Source: Hansfordia pulvinata
Lineage: Eukaryota; Ascomycota; Sordariomycetes; Xylariales
Length of the DNA: 64,000 nucleotides
NCBI GenBank assembly: GCA_006538405.1
Contig: BJKQ01000018.1
Location: 124,001-188,000 of the forward strand
Direction of reading: 5' to 3'
Made by a program: the position numbers and the translations under genes. The notes below the pieces were generated by a model. That model was not told the origin of the DNA. It did no database searches and was given only the letters and a program-made list of their open reading frames with translations. Positions 22,078-34,972 of this stretch are shown here, one piece after another. Position 1 is the stretch's first letter. Every line of letters begins with the position of its first letter.

Positions 22078-25000
22078 CCTGCTTTTAATTTAACGAATGT
22101 CCCTGAATGAATGACCATCGATCTTTGTTCTCTCCTTCTTTGCGTGCGCGTTGCATTTTGCTCTCGATGAAATGATTCCTTGATTGGTCGATTCCTGGCC
22201 AGCTGGTTCCTTGTTTCAAGCTAAAATTTAATCTTGTGGCTCACCCTGAATGAATCGAGATCAAAGAGGGCAAGATGCAGTCGTAAAAACTGGACATCCG
22301 GAGAGTGTCGTCTAGGCGCGTGTGCCATTGGCAGCCTGAATGGCTGCTTGAAATGCCAACCAGGTTCGCCCCGTTTGCCTGACGCTGGGAGACAAAGCAT
22401 AATTATGAAATACGACTTCGCCCAATGAGACCTGATGCTTGTGATCAATTTTGCTGGTCCAAGACCGAGGGACTGTTCTTTCTTAGTCTGATGAAACCGT
22501 CCTCAAGATACGGAGGGGGTTGTGGAAACTGGGAATTGTGTCGTCAAATCCAATGCGAGGAGCGAGCCCAAGAAGAACCATGCCGCCGGCCGGCCTTCTC
22601 AGTATAAGCGTCAAGTTGGCATGCCAGGTGAAGTGAAGGTTTTCAAGATACAGGAGGAGGATAATAAGTTGTGTTCAATCGCAACTAGAGAAAGATCTGA
22701 AGATATACATGTCACTGAAACCCTCCAAGCACCCATGGACCAGAAGCTGGCGTCGGCTCCGTCACAGACGACGATCTATCCTGGCTTAACAGTTGATGGA
22801 AAAGACGCCACCATCTCTATGAAGACAAGAAGACCTCGTGCAAGAAGCAGAGAGGCCTGGGCAGTCACCACGACTTGCAAAGTGCAGCACAACGTCTGGC
22901 AAAGACGGCATGAAGACCCGAGGCCTTTGATATCCGGATTGGTGTATATCGAGCGAAACCAGCACACTTCTTGCTGTTTTTGTTTTGGTACTGGAGCGCT
23001 GTTCAGAATAGATCTCGTCAAATTGCCGCAGGCCCTGACGTCTCTTCATAGAGCTCAACGAGAAGCCGCCATGACCTTCGGTGTTGATTTCAGGACCTGG
23101 TAGAAAACTCCACTACGTTGCGGGTGGCGTTGTCAGGTCATGGGCTCCGCGCAACTGATGGGCTGGTCATCATGATACGCAAGCAATCCAGCCAGATTCT
23201 ACTTCAGGAGCAATAATCTCGCGTAGCTAATGGCTTGTTCGCATTTGAGAGCCCACCGTTCGTCTGATAAGTCATCAATAAGTTGCGTGCGCGCAGCACA
23301 CCTCACATGCATTCCCGCATGGTCACCTATTCCTACATCCAAGCGGACACCACTGTTCATTCTGTTCTCTCCTCGTCTAGCAATCGGGCGGAGAGAGTAG
23401 TGAAACAAGGTTAGCGGACAAGGAGAAGAAAATGGAATTGGGATGTTGTGGAATAAGAAAGACTGGAGAGCAACGCGAAGAGGAAAAGTCGGAGCTGGGC
23501 TTGCAGTAAGGGCGGGTAGCCTCGCGAACCTCTGAACACCCGTATGGCCAAACAGTCAGGTCATGCTCTTCTTAAAAGGGTCACACATCGTCACGCAGGA
23601 CGTTGTGGTGCGATACTCGCAGCGCGCCCAATTGCGTTGGATCGATATACTTTGGCATGCCTAGCCTCTGCTGAAGGGGGGGAAAAGAATTGAGCTGGAG
23701 GTGTCGCTCAGAGGATGAACCCTGGTCATTATCAACGAAGCACACCGTGAGGATCACTATGATTGCGGACCCAACGCCCAGAATCGAGAGTGTGACACAC
23801 GAGGCCTGTCACCATGCCCGGGCAAACAGCCTAGCACGAGCTCGATATACGAAACGCGGAGCCAGTAGCTCGGCGGTGACGGGTTTGTATGGCCTGCTTT
23901 CCTCTCCCCCGCTCGCCACTCCCCTCTTCCTATCGCTACGAACGACCCTCTAATCAGTGACGGTTCCTTTTTAACGGAGGATAATAAGAGCACGGACTAT
24001 GCATTGGGGTCACCCGGATGGCACTTCCCGTTTGTAACTGCCACACAGACAATACGTTGAGGCGCAGACTAAAGGTCCACACAGAGCGGAACCACCTAAG
24101 ATAGGGTTGCATGCCAGATCAGATCACACTGGGGGGGGGGCTCTTCACCGCCCGGGTCCGCTGAGTCTGCTCAGGCCGAGCTGCTACACCTTCAGCTGTC
24201 TGGCTATTCCTTGTGTGCCACTCTCATGTGAGGCCCAGCCCGTGTTGGGACTCTTCTCGTATATCTCTGTAGTTTCTCGGCCAGCTGAGAACTCGCAGGA
24301 AGGACCATACCTAATACACTGACTAGCTAAGGGGTTTGGTTGCATTTGTTCCTGCAGGTGGGATCCATAGGCCGACGACATGCTAGCGTACCGGCGCTGC
24401 GGGTAAGGCTGGAGGCGGGACGAGGTTCAATGCCAGGTTGACTTTGGGTGCTGCGATATGCCGACCGGCATAGTTCTACTAGAGTCCGGCTGGTCGATCT
24501 GTTGACACATGGAAAACTTGCCTCGCTCGCATGACTGACGCCTTTCGAATCGTGTCGAGCACCTTGCCCGCTCTGGGTGGTGTCTAGATTGGCTTGTAAG
24601 CTCATGGCTACACGCTTTGAGCATAGCTACACCCTCTGGGCATATGAGGCCCAGTCAGACTCTTGAGACGGCAATCCAGCTCAAACAACACCCGTAAATC
24701 ATTCGACTGGGCCGTCTGTCGTCGAGAGAATTGGGCGCCAGGGCGTCAAGCCACGACCTGCAGAGCATGGGGGTGGCGACGCTCGGCGAGCAGACGAGCC
24801 CGCCTCGTACGACTGGGGACAGAGCCAGGCTCAAAGGCGTTAGGGAACAAGCACGCAACTGGTGGATTCGGACAGCCCATCTAGGCGTGGGCCTGCCCGT
24901 CCAAACCAGGGCGAGTCTCCAGTTGCTCGCTCTGCCGTGGCACGCGTGGGACCACCCACGATCAGCCTCGGGCGGAGACCCGACAGGCGTGGGACAGCCC

Positions 25001-28000
25001 CAGTCCAGCCCAGTCCAGCACAAGACCGTGCTGTCTGCTGTCCCTGCCGCGGCTCCACGGCGTCGGATCGAGTATAACCCCGGAGCACCTACTATCCGCA
25101 CACGGATAGTGCAACGTCCGGCCGCCTGTCGAGTCTAGTCGCGCGGTTGTGGTTCGCGATCTATCCTTTGGGCGGCACTGGGCGACAGTGCGAAACAAAC
25201 ACAGTCGCCGCAACTTGTTGAGATCGCAGGCCAGACTTTAATCCGAGTCGACCGCTGATGCGGGCGGAGCTGTTCTTGTCAGTCTCGGCCCCCCGATGGA
25301 TACCTCATCTTACGCTCGTACGCGCCGCAGGGCCATGACGCGAGGATGGATCCGCACCCCTGCCACGCTGCGACTGGGTGATGCGATGCGATGGTGTCCG
25401 TCATGGGTGATACCTACCAGCATGTCGAGACAGCGGCGATGCCTGACAAGAGAGTGATCTGGTGCGGTCCAGCCTGCTATACATCAATTGTGCGCCTGGC
25501 TGGCCAGTCATGTCATTACATGTACCACGTGCATCTGATTAATGCCTACTGGCAATATCGTTTATCTACATTGACGTGGATAGTAGCACCAGACAGATAG
25601 AATCGAAATCAGTACTTTATCCGTGCCTGCAGCTCTGGAGAAGGCGCGACTGGACAGCCCGATTCCATTCGAGATTGTAGTGCGGCTGCCAAGACGCTTG
25701 GGCTATATGAGTGGGTCCAGACTGAGATCTACGCGCAGATGGGGTACCGCCAAGCAGTACATCTCTACTTCCTAATACTCAGAGCCTTATGTAGTGGCCG
25801 GCGCGGGTGTCCAGCACACTTGGCCCCCGCGTTCCCAGCCCTGCGGGCACCCGACGACGCTGCCTCTTAGGGCCTGAGGGGCCTCAGCGGAGCGCTGAAC
25901 GGGCGAAGGTTGGCAGCCAGAGCCCAGCCACGCGTGAAACAAGCAGGCTAAGCCGTGCCGTTCTCAGATCTGCGCCCAGCTTTTCTCGTAGCTGGGGACC
26001 GGGGTCGCGGCCCGTAAATTTTGCATCACCGGTGCCACCCCCAGTCTCCGTCGCCCTCCCACGCAGTCGCCGGGCTCCTCGAATTCTCCGGACTCGTTTC
26101 GCTGGACCAAGCTTCAGCTGCAGCTCGAAGGGACCCGACTGGCTGGGGAACTGATGTAGCCGCGACAATTGCTGTGGCTTAGTGATTTCAGTAGCAAGAG
26201 TCGAGCCAGCACCCTGCTACCTCGCGGGTCCAGGTATCGAATGAGCACCTGCGAAGACACCAGTCTTACGGTTCGGTCAGGTAGACCTCAGTCATTCGCA
26301 GGTACACGTCTGGGAGACGGAAATACGGTGCGTGCACCGTGCGCGCGAAGCTGCCACCCGAGCCTCCACTCACGGATCGGGACTCGCAGCTGGCAGCGTC
26401 CTAAGATTTATTATTAGCACCAGGCTCAGCCTGGCTGGCTTAGCAGTGGGTCCCAGCCATCCATCAACCCGCCTCCATCTTTTGTGTTCCACGCGTTGGA
26501 TGGCAGCGAGTCCGGCTCTGGGGTCCCTTTTCTACGTGGACCGGATTGCGGCACTCTTGTTGTCCATGGCCAAAGACTTTACCAGAACAGAAGGGCACCT
26601 TGCCCAAAAGCCCTGGCATGCCGCCGACTCTGCCACTCGCAGCCTCTAGCTTGACAGGCACCGGCCCACGTAGCACCCCCACCTCTTGATATCACTGGCT
26701 GAGTCCTTGCCTCAGACACGACGGACACGATGAGCAGGACAGGCCCGCCGGAGACCGGCAGAGACACTGGCGGGCATGGTCTTAGAGACAAGCTGTCAAG
26801 GTGGCATGCAGTGCCTCGCGTGCCGATCATCTGCCGCGGAGGATCGACCCAAATTCGATATCAAATGAGAGGGGGGTTCGCTATCAAGCCAGAGAGGGGC
26901 TGCAAGACACTTTCACTCGGAGGCACGTCTTTCTTTTCTGCGTCTATGTAGGTATCTATGGACGAAATTATCCGCCCCCCCGCACGTCAATTATTCCCTC
27001 GGCCTCCGCGCAGACTTGCGTATTTGTATTGCCACTGGTCCCAGACGGTTTGATTCGATCAGGGTCGAGCAATCGGCATGTTTTCAAGAGTGGTGGGCTC
27101 CAACCCTCTTTGCGCCCGTTCCCCTTCAGCCTTATGGTGATGGACAAATCTTGCAAATCACGACAGCCCCATCCTGGGTTGATGCCATTTGGTGGACCCG
27201 GGGTCTTGAGCTGACTCCTCCCAATTGCCACTGTTAGCCATCCACGCCATCCACACCATCCTCCCGCCGACCTGTGCGACTGACAGCTTCGGGCCACGGG
27301 TCGATTACCTAGCTCCCCGTACAGAATAAAGGGAAGCTGTGCCCACAGCCCGGGATGCACGTGGCATTTCCCGGCGTCGTGCCCCGTCCGACTCGTGTGT
27401 TTGCGCGCCCGCGCCGCCCCCGGGACCGACCGCGCCGGTCAACTCGAATGGCGGCACTCTTCTCAGCGCCTGCTGTTTGCTTGCGCGCTCTCTCTGTTTC
27501 GCTGACGCGTTCTCGTGCGTGCGCCGCGGGAGCAATCGTACGAGTACACGCGCATGCACTGCAGGTTTGTCTACAATACCGTGGCTTGAGTTTGCGCGTC
27601 GTCCACCTCGGCCACCGCGCGTGTCTTGAGCCTCCAGGGTTTGCTTGCTGTTCACTCCGTCACTCTGCATACTGCGGGCACCAGCAACACCGCACCGGCG
27701 CCGACGTGTCCGAGAAATCACGTTGGCAGCCGACCACAGACAATCAGCCAACACCTGCTTGCCACTCGCAGTACTCGTAGGCTTGCGTGCTTCTACGAGT
27801 ATCCGGCTACCCCGGCGTGCCCGGCTCTGGGGCTTTGATTGCATCCACCCTCAGGGCCGGGCAAGATCCACCTTAATTCGCGCTTCTCAGGGTGCTGTTA
27901 CCTGTCGTGCTTATGTGTGTACATACCTTACCTAGTACATGTATTTATGGACAGAGTGGTTGTGAGAATGCTCGCTGGAACGGCCGTCTTCGAGTACCGG

Positions 28001-29189
28001 CAGGGAGCGACGCCCCAGGAACAGCAACGGGGAGCCCACTGGATCTGCCCCGGTCCGCACAATCCGCCCCCAGCCCTGTGCCCAACTGCCTGTGAAGCGT
28101 ACTGCATACGCCGCCCGGCATGTTGAGCGATACGGCCCGCGGCTTGGATTCAGCGGTAGTTGCGCCAGCCAGCGCCGTCACAGGCGCGGCGCCGTGTTGC
28201 TTGATTGCAAACGGGTTACCAGGCAGAGCCAAACAGCACCCCAAGCCTCTTACTCGGGAGGATAGAATGCGTGAGCCGGTGTATGCAGACGGCCTTGCAC
28301 CGTCTTCGCGAAAGCCACGGTAGCGACCGCGACAAGGCGCCATCCGCGGCGAGGAACGCGTAGTCCGCTCGGGTTGTGCGAGGGAACGCGCTCTTCCCGC
28401 CCAGCCCGCGCCATGCCTTGTCGCGCGCGTGTCATCAATTCTTGACAATCTAATGCGTATAGAACAGAGATGGTGTCTGTCCATTGTGCAATTTCGATTT
28501 CCTATTTTAGAGGCACAGGCCTGCGGGTGAACGTGAAAATTCAAGAGCGTCGACGCGATGGCGTTAGGTACGTGTCATTCTGGGGAGGCCTTGACCCGTG
28601 GGCAACGTACTGGCTGGAACTTGTCGCTTTCATTCGCTCGCAAAGGCGCCGACGGGAAGCGGGAGGAACCCGACTCGAATCAAATCGACTCGATTCAAGG
28701 CAGACGGCCCCGAGGCCATCGGGTGTCCGAAACCGAGAGGCGGGCAGGACTGCCATCTGGCAGCTTCCCATGATTGGACGGGCTGGCAGCCGTTGGGCAC
28801 AGCTTTGAGAGACTTGCCAGTTGGAAATAGAGCTAGCGCCAGCTGGAGCAGCTGTGCGAGAAAGAAGACTAGCACTGGCCTGTATGCTGTAGAATCCGGG
28901 ACAGCGGTACCTCCTGTCTGGCGAGGCCGGCATACGAGTACCGGACACGGCGAGATTTGTAGTTAGAGCCAGGCCTGGAACACAGGTGCCCCGTGTTGGG
29001 CGCATAGGTGCCCGGTCCGTGGTCTGCAGCGAGGTGCGGACGAAGAGGCACGTACAGTGCGCGGGACGGGGATACTTGGTGCGGCCTGACGCGGGTCTAG
29101 GTATAGGTACTCGGGGGACCTGGGAGCGCTGGCGTGAACCGGACGGGACTCCGTGTAAGTGATCTGGCACCCAACAGCCAAGTAGAAGT
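22078..29189. other. 7.1-kb gene-poor region
   Basis: No supportable gene, tRNA or transposon protein. GC content is not visibly lower than elsewhere, so this is not a classic AT-rich RIP block. Open frames up to 193 codons (for example 22522-23103 and 26801-27214) show no domains or splice structure. The right end (27539-28940) holds four TACGAGTA/TACTCGTA octamers, including one perfect inverted repeat. The first about 100 bp are the Bet3 3' UTR. Confidence 0.5.
27772..27801. repeat. Inverted repeat TACTCGTAG-12 nt-CTACGAGTA
   Basis: Perfect 9-bp arms at 27772-27780 and 27793-27801 around the loop GCTTGCGTGCTT. The arms are identical to those at 34945-34972, but the loop is unrelated. Confidence 0.85.
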
Positions 29190-30395
29190 GAGTGGAGGCC
29201 AAGGTGCACGTATACCCCCAGGCATCGTGCAGAGGTATCTCAGGGTACAGAGCCTGTATAGCGTCAGGTACCGAAGTACCGCGCCCAAGGCGCACTCACA
29301 GGCTGGGCGTCCTAGCCTCCCGTCGGCTCCTACCACCCACCTGCACCCACCCTCCACCACCAGCGTGCCCACCTCGCCCACTCTCGTTCTGGCTACCCGC
29401 GACTCGCCTGCGTCTGCCTTTTCCCATCTTCCTCTCCCTCCTCCCGCCCCGTCGCCTCGTCTTGTCCGTCCGTCCCTCTGCCGCATCCCAGCTCAACGCA
29501 ACGCAACGGTCCGCACGCATCTCTGCTGCTGCTGCTGTTGCCGCCGTCGCCGCGCTCCGATGCCCATCATCACCCTCGCCGTCCCGCACTACACGCGCCC
29601 TCTTCCTCTCTGACGCCCTGGCGCCGCCCCGTCCAGCTCTGCGCCCGCTCCTCGCTGTCTATCCGCCTGCGCCGCCTGCTTCTATTTTCGTCCAGCCGCC
29701 TCGCCTCTCCCTAGACTCGAACATCGTCAACGACACCCCCATCTCCAGCCAACGCCCTCATTGCCTCAAGTTGGTCTCCCGTCTCTTTCCCGGTATGTTG
29801 CGCTTGCGCATCCTTTTCAATCTGTATTCCCTTGATTTGATTATACCTCTGTGCGCATTCATTCTTCAATCGTGCACCAGCCTCTTCTGTGCCGGCGTAT
29901 ACCCTGCTCCTACCCCCGACCCAGTTCGAGTGGTCGGTCGCCCGTGCTTCTGACTCGAAGAATGGCTGTCTTGTCTCCCCAGCCACGCGTTCAACTGCTT
30001 CCCATCTCGTTGTAGATGGCGTACCATGCTATCACGGTCGTTAGTTCATTTAACGCATGTCACACTTGATGCTTGTCGACTCATGCCTGGACTGCCTCCA
30101 TCAACTGTCGATCGCGACCACGCGTCATCCTCCATTGCCTGCTGCTTCATACTTCATTTGACTAACTAGCCTAGCAGAAATCACGTCTACATCACCGACT
30201 TGGCCTCGGCATCCCAGGCTCATCATCGCGCGTTTCGAAATTGGCGAGCTCTCCGGACGGCTTGCCTAACCATCCTGCCTGGCTGTCACCCACGGTGGAT
30301 TGGTGCTCGCCACGCTGTCTCGGCGCCTTGCTTCAGCCTGCCGTGATTGATCAAACCTAGTACTTGGCAGACTGTGTCTGTCCCAAGTCGCCGAT
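29190..30395 (+). promoter_or_regulatory. Promoter and long pyrimidine-rich 5' leader of the SomA/Som1 gene
   Basis: The 1.2 kb before the SomA start is strongly C/T-biased on the plus strand from about 29330 to 29800 (TCCCATCTTCCTCTCCCTCC and similar), as in transcribed leaders of fungal regulatory genes. It carries a short CTG run (about 29523). Several upstream ATGs and candidate introns are possible, so the leader may be spliced and translationally regulated. The transcription start is not determinable here. Confidence 0.45.
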
Positions 30396-33104
30396 ATGAA
30401 CAACGTGAACATGGCGGCCGGCATGAACCCCATGGCTGGCGGGCCTGTCGGCGCCGGCAACGCCATGCCTGCAGGCCCCAACAACCCCATGGCGCCCAGT
30501 CAGATGAAGAACCTACACCCCATTCTGAACACATACATCTACGAGTACTTTCTTCGCGAAGGCTTGACCGACTGTGCCCGCGCCATGACTAACAGCGACT
30601 TGCCCTTGAATACCCTGCCCAAGACCAAGAGGGACGAGAATGGCAAGCCTGTCAACGGCGTGGGCGACGACGCAATGGACACCGACAACAAGGATGGCGG
30701 CAACGATGATCTCCCCGCTCCCAACGTGCCTGGGCAGGGTGACAACGGATTTCTGTACGAATGGTTCTGTCTGTTCTGGGACTTTATGGGGTCGCAGCGC
30801 AGCAAAACCAACGCCAACCCTCAGGTGGCTCAGATTGTCACGCATCACCAGGTAAGTGCAATTACTGTCCCTCATCCCGCTTCCTGTTTCGGCTGACTTA
30901 TCACTCAAGACTCAAACCCTCCGGCGACAGACCCAACAAAATGAACTCCTGCGGTCGATGAGACCCGATGGAAGCATGTACAACCAGAACCCCTTGATGC
31001 GGCAAATGGGGCAAAACGGCCCCATGAAGCCCGGGCAGACCAATCTGGCCAGGACTGCCATGGCCAACAATCAGAAGTATGCTCGTCCCTCTTGCTAAAC
31101 AACCCTTTGATACCATCGCAAAGCTAACCCGCGTCGCAGCCCCCAAATGATGCTTCAACAGGCTAAGGGCCAAATGCAACGCGACCCCTCGGCCGACGTG
31201 GACGGCAACCGCAATCGACCAGCATCCCCCAACGGACCGGAGAACGCCCCCTCACCCAGCAAGCGGCCCCGTCTTGAAGGCAACCAGCCATTCAACGGCG
31301 TCGGCGCGCATGGTAACATCATGCCAAACGGACAACGACCTCAGCAAGGGATGCCAGGACAACAGGTGGGCAACACCCGACCCAACAACAACGCCGCCGA
31401 CAGTCTCGCGCTACTGCAGGCACACGGCATCAGTCCTAGTCAACTAACGCAACAACAACTTCAGCAATTCCAGAACCAACCACCTGGCGCCCAGAAACAG
31501 AGTATCGCAACCTACGCCCAGACTCTCCAACAGCACCAGGCTAAACAGATGCCCGGTCAGCAGATGCCCAACGGACCTGGAGGCCCCCAAGGACAAGGCT
31601 CGCCCATGATACCCCCTGGAGCACCTGCCCCCGATGGATCTCAACTCAACACGTTCTACCATGCTGGCGAAATGGGAGGTCCAGGCGGCATGCGCCCTGG
31701 ACCCGGAGGCGCGGGTGGCGCGCCCGGTGGTAGCAACCATGCTCTGCAAGACTACCAAATGCAGCTCATGCTGCTCGAGCAGCAGAACAAGAAGCGTCTC
31801 ATGATGGCGCGGCAAGAGCAAGACAGTATGGCGCCGCGTCCTGACGGTACTCCCGGCCCTCCAGGAGGTCCCGGCGGCCCCAGCGGTCCCCCGGGTGCCA
31901 ACGGCCAGGCTTTCAACAACACATCGCCCGAAGCTGGCCGCCCCGGCGCCTCGCCCAACCCTTCAGAGCAGATGAAGCGCGGCACGCCACAGATGAACCC
32001 TGCTGGCATCCCATCGCCCCTGCCCGAGGGCGCTCAGTCCCGTGGCTCGCCCAACCCTGTTGGATTCATGCCTGGGCAGCAGAACAACATGGACCCCAAC
32101 ACGCAGCAACACTTCTTCAAGGGAGGTATGAACGGCATGGAAAACGGCATGGCTCCTGGCCAAATGAACGGCGGCATGCGACCTCCGAGTTCTCACCCTG
32201 GCCAGCCCTTCAACGGCCAGCAGATGACTCCCCAGCAGCAGCAGATGATGGCTGCCAGACAAGGCCAGCAAGGCGGCCCTGGCGGGCCAGGCGGACCCGG
32301 CATGCAGCAGTGGCCGCAGCAAGGGCCCAACGGGGCCATGCCGCCTCAGGGTGGTCCCCAAGGTCAACAGGTTCAAGGAACGCCCCAGCAGAGGGCCATG
32401 CCACCACCATCAGCACCTGGTGCGGCCGGTAATAATGCCAACGCTACCGGACCCAATGGCCGAACACAGCCTTCCTCTCCTGCGCAAGGCACGCCAGCCC
32501 CGCCTACGCCGCAGCAGACCAACAAGGCAGCTCCTAAGAAGAAGCAGGACACCAAGGCCACCAAGAAGGTAAGGCCCCATTCGGCAGCCCTGTATCCATC
32601 GCTCAAGCTAACCTCATCACAGGGCGCCGCTGCCAAGAAGGGAAACCAGACGGCTGGTGGAGCCACACCGGCTGCTGACAACGATGCCGAGCCTCCCACT
32701 CCTCAGACGCCCATCACGCCCGCCCAGCCTGGGTTCCAGAAGAACGGCCCCAACGCCGCCGCCGGTGCTCAGCCAGGCGCCAATGCACCAGCCTCTGCCG
32801 CACCGGCTGGTTCCGCTCCTGTCGGCCCTCAGCACTCTGACCAGCAGATGAACTCGTTCCCGGCCATGGACAACAACGATCCTATGGTAAGTTTTTAAAT
32901 TTAGCGTCTTTTGAAAGACTCGGCGGCTAATCCACGCTACAGGGCGGCTTCAACATGGACTTTGCCAATCCGCTGCAGACCGACAACGTCCTGCAAGACT
33001 TTGACTTTGACTCGTTCCTCCACGAGGACTCGGAAAACAACCAGTTTGATTTCAACCCGGCATCATTTGGAATGGACGGGTCGACGGAGATTGGCGCGGA
33101 TTAG
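30396..33104 (+). CDS. som1: LisH-domain transcriptional regulator SomA/Som1 (Flo8 family)
   Basis: Five exons (30396-30851, 30910-31076, 31140-32568, 32623-32886, 32943-33104) give 825 residues. The N-terminus is a LUFS/LisH module: ILNTYIYEYFLREGLTDCAR (about residues 47-66), then FLYEWFCLFWDFMGSQR and NPQVAQIVTHHQ. After it come TQTLRRQTQQNELLRSMR, a basic PSKRPRLEG nuclear-localisation-like motif, long Gln/Gly/Pro-rich disordered regions, a Lys patch (PKKKQDTKATKK), and an acidic/aromatic tail (DNVLQDFDFDSFLHEDSENN) suited to activation. Known role of the family (yeast Flo8, Aspergillus SomA, Magnaporthe Som1): nuclear effector downstream of cAMP/PKA controlling adhesion, conidiation and development. 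The acceptor of exon 2 at 30909 was chosen for branch spacing; 30930 is an in-frame alternative lacking seven residues. The 54-nt fourth-exon junction intron is also in frame. Confidence 0.93.
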
Positions 33105-34507
33105 TTACCCGACCATTCGATGCCCTGAAATTGGCTTGTTCCACAACATCCATTCCCTGTTTATACCAAGCATGTCTGGGCGTTGGTCGGTTGTTTCACG
33201 TCTCACCATGGGAAGTGGTTATCTGAGCTTTGATCGGGCTCTACTGGTCTGAGCCCCTGTGCTCAAAAAGGGCATTCGAAAGCCGTGGTAATCCCGATCA
33301 CATCAGGAACCCCCTGCCCGCCACCACAAGAAAAAAAAGAAGACATGTTGTAGACGGGCTGTTTTTCTTTTATAATCTTCACCATATTTTAACCGGGGCT
33401 TCATCATTGTGGCAAAATCGAAGATGAAGGGGGCTGACTTTTCTGTTTGCTCGCCCACCACCACGACCTGGGACGAGGTTTTTGGGAGTGTTGGAGGACA
33501 GGGAGTGGCGGGGAAAGGGAGCTGCGATTTCTAATGGGGGTCTTTTCGTCTTTTTTTTTTTGAGTAGGTCATTTGTCGATTTTATGCTCCATGACTGGAA
33601 ATGCGGCAGCTGTCGCGCTGCAGGGCGTTACTCTATCGATACCTCGAGTCGGGATGGACAGTGCTTCTACTATCGGATTGTTTGATTAAAGAGAATATCA
33701 CACCTTGTTCACAATACTGCACACATACAGCCTCCAACCCTCTACTCACCACTGCCAGGGCCGATCGAGACCCTCGACGGGTATTTCCCCTGTGTGCATG
33801 ATCCCGATCAGAGGAAGCCACTGGGGCAATCGCCACGAGCGAGGCGCATAAAGCCGCGACCGACTGAGCGAGGCGACGCGTCCCACCGAAGGGTCCTAGG
33901 TCCCGAGCGAGATGGTGAGAGCGAAGATTGCTTGTTCTTACTTATTCTCATTACACCCAAGTTGTCTCGGTTTCAGCCCGCATGAACTCGGGGGGCAGGT
34001 ATGAACTAGGACGCTAGGCGCGATGTGATGGATATCATGGTCACATCGAGGGGCCGGGAAGAAATGGTGGCGATGGGTTTGGTCGGTCGGTCGGTCTGTC
34101 GGGCGGACAGATGGGCAGGACACGACCTTGACTGGGCCTTAGGTACCGTACGAGGTGCCTCGATCGAGAAGAGGAGGCGGGAGGGCCAATAACGAGGTGG
34201 AACCTCGGGGTCCTGGCCGGGTTCTCTCGCCATGCTTGCGGCATGCTCGTACACATGCACGCTCCTCCCCGGCTGCTCTGACAGCTCGCAGGCGCAGATG
34301 GTAGGCCGGGCGATGGGCGATGGAAGAGGGGTCGGAAGGGGCCTTTGGCTCTGGTGCTTTCCATTGTCCTGCACCCTTTGCATACACTCGTGCACAGGAC
34401 AGGTAGCCATGCATCCCATCCCACTCGCGCTGCCACGGGCGTCATGCCGCTGCTGTGGCCTGGAGCGGTCGGCCCTTGGGTCGTTAATTCGCTCACGTTA
34501 TCTGAAA

Positions 34508-34534
34508 GTAGGTAGGTAGGTAGGTAGGTAGGTA
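34508..34534. repeat. GGTA tetranucleotide microsatellite
   Basis: Six to seven uninterrupted GTAG/GGTA units in intergenic DNA downstream of SomA. Confidence 0.85.
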
Positions 34535-34944
34535 CACGAGGTAGTGAAAGGCAAGAGGAGAGTGTCGTGGGCGAAGAGGCGAGATCGGGCCCGAACCGGC
34601 GATGGCAGGCTCGGTGTGGTGGTCATCCCCATCCAAACCAGGCAGGGCCTTGCACGTGCCCAAGAGGTCTGTCTACACGAAGTCGTTTTTCCCTGCCGTG
34701 GTGGGGAGAGGGGGACTGAGGAGGAAGTCAAAGAGGCCAGCGGGACGGGACGATGGACATGGCGGCAGGACGGTGGTTTTCTTTTTCTTTTCCTTCTTCC
34801 CCCCTTTTTGTTCGTTTGTTCGCCGTGTCTTTCGTATCCGCCCGTGCCGTTCTCTGGCTTTATTCCTTCTTGTCTTGCTCTGGCCTCCTATCCTTACCCC
34901 GGCTCAGCCACGTGAGTATACGCCTACGGGCGGGCCGGCCGTAT

Positions 34945-34972
34945 TACTCGTAGACGCCTAGGGCTACGAGTA
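34945..34972. repeat. Inverted repeat TACTCGTAG-10 nt-CTACGAGTA
   Basis: Perfect 9-bp arms (34945-34953 and 34964-34972) around the loop ACGCCTAGGG. Same arms as the element at 27772-27801. It could form a hairpin in single-stranded DNA or RNA, or bind a dimeric protein. No poly-T follows, and no gene ends nearby. Confidence 0.85.

Noticed and set aside
22522..23103. 193-codon plus-strand frame
   Set aside because: No domain, no leader, no splice sites and mixed codon use; a chance frame in the gene desert is more likely.
24400..24450. B-box-like GGTTCAATGCC
   Set aside because: The flanking bases do not form a T-stem, and no matching A-box or acceptor stem is present.
29192..29953. 253-codon frame in front of SomA
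   Set aside because: Composition (Pro/Leu/Ser from C/T-rich DNA) is that of a pyrimidine-rich leader, not of a protein.
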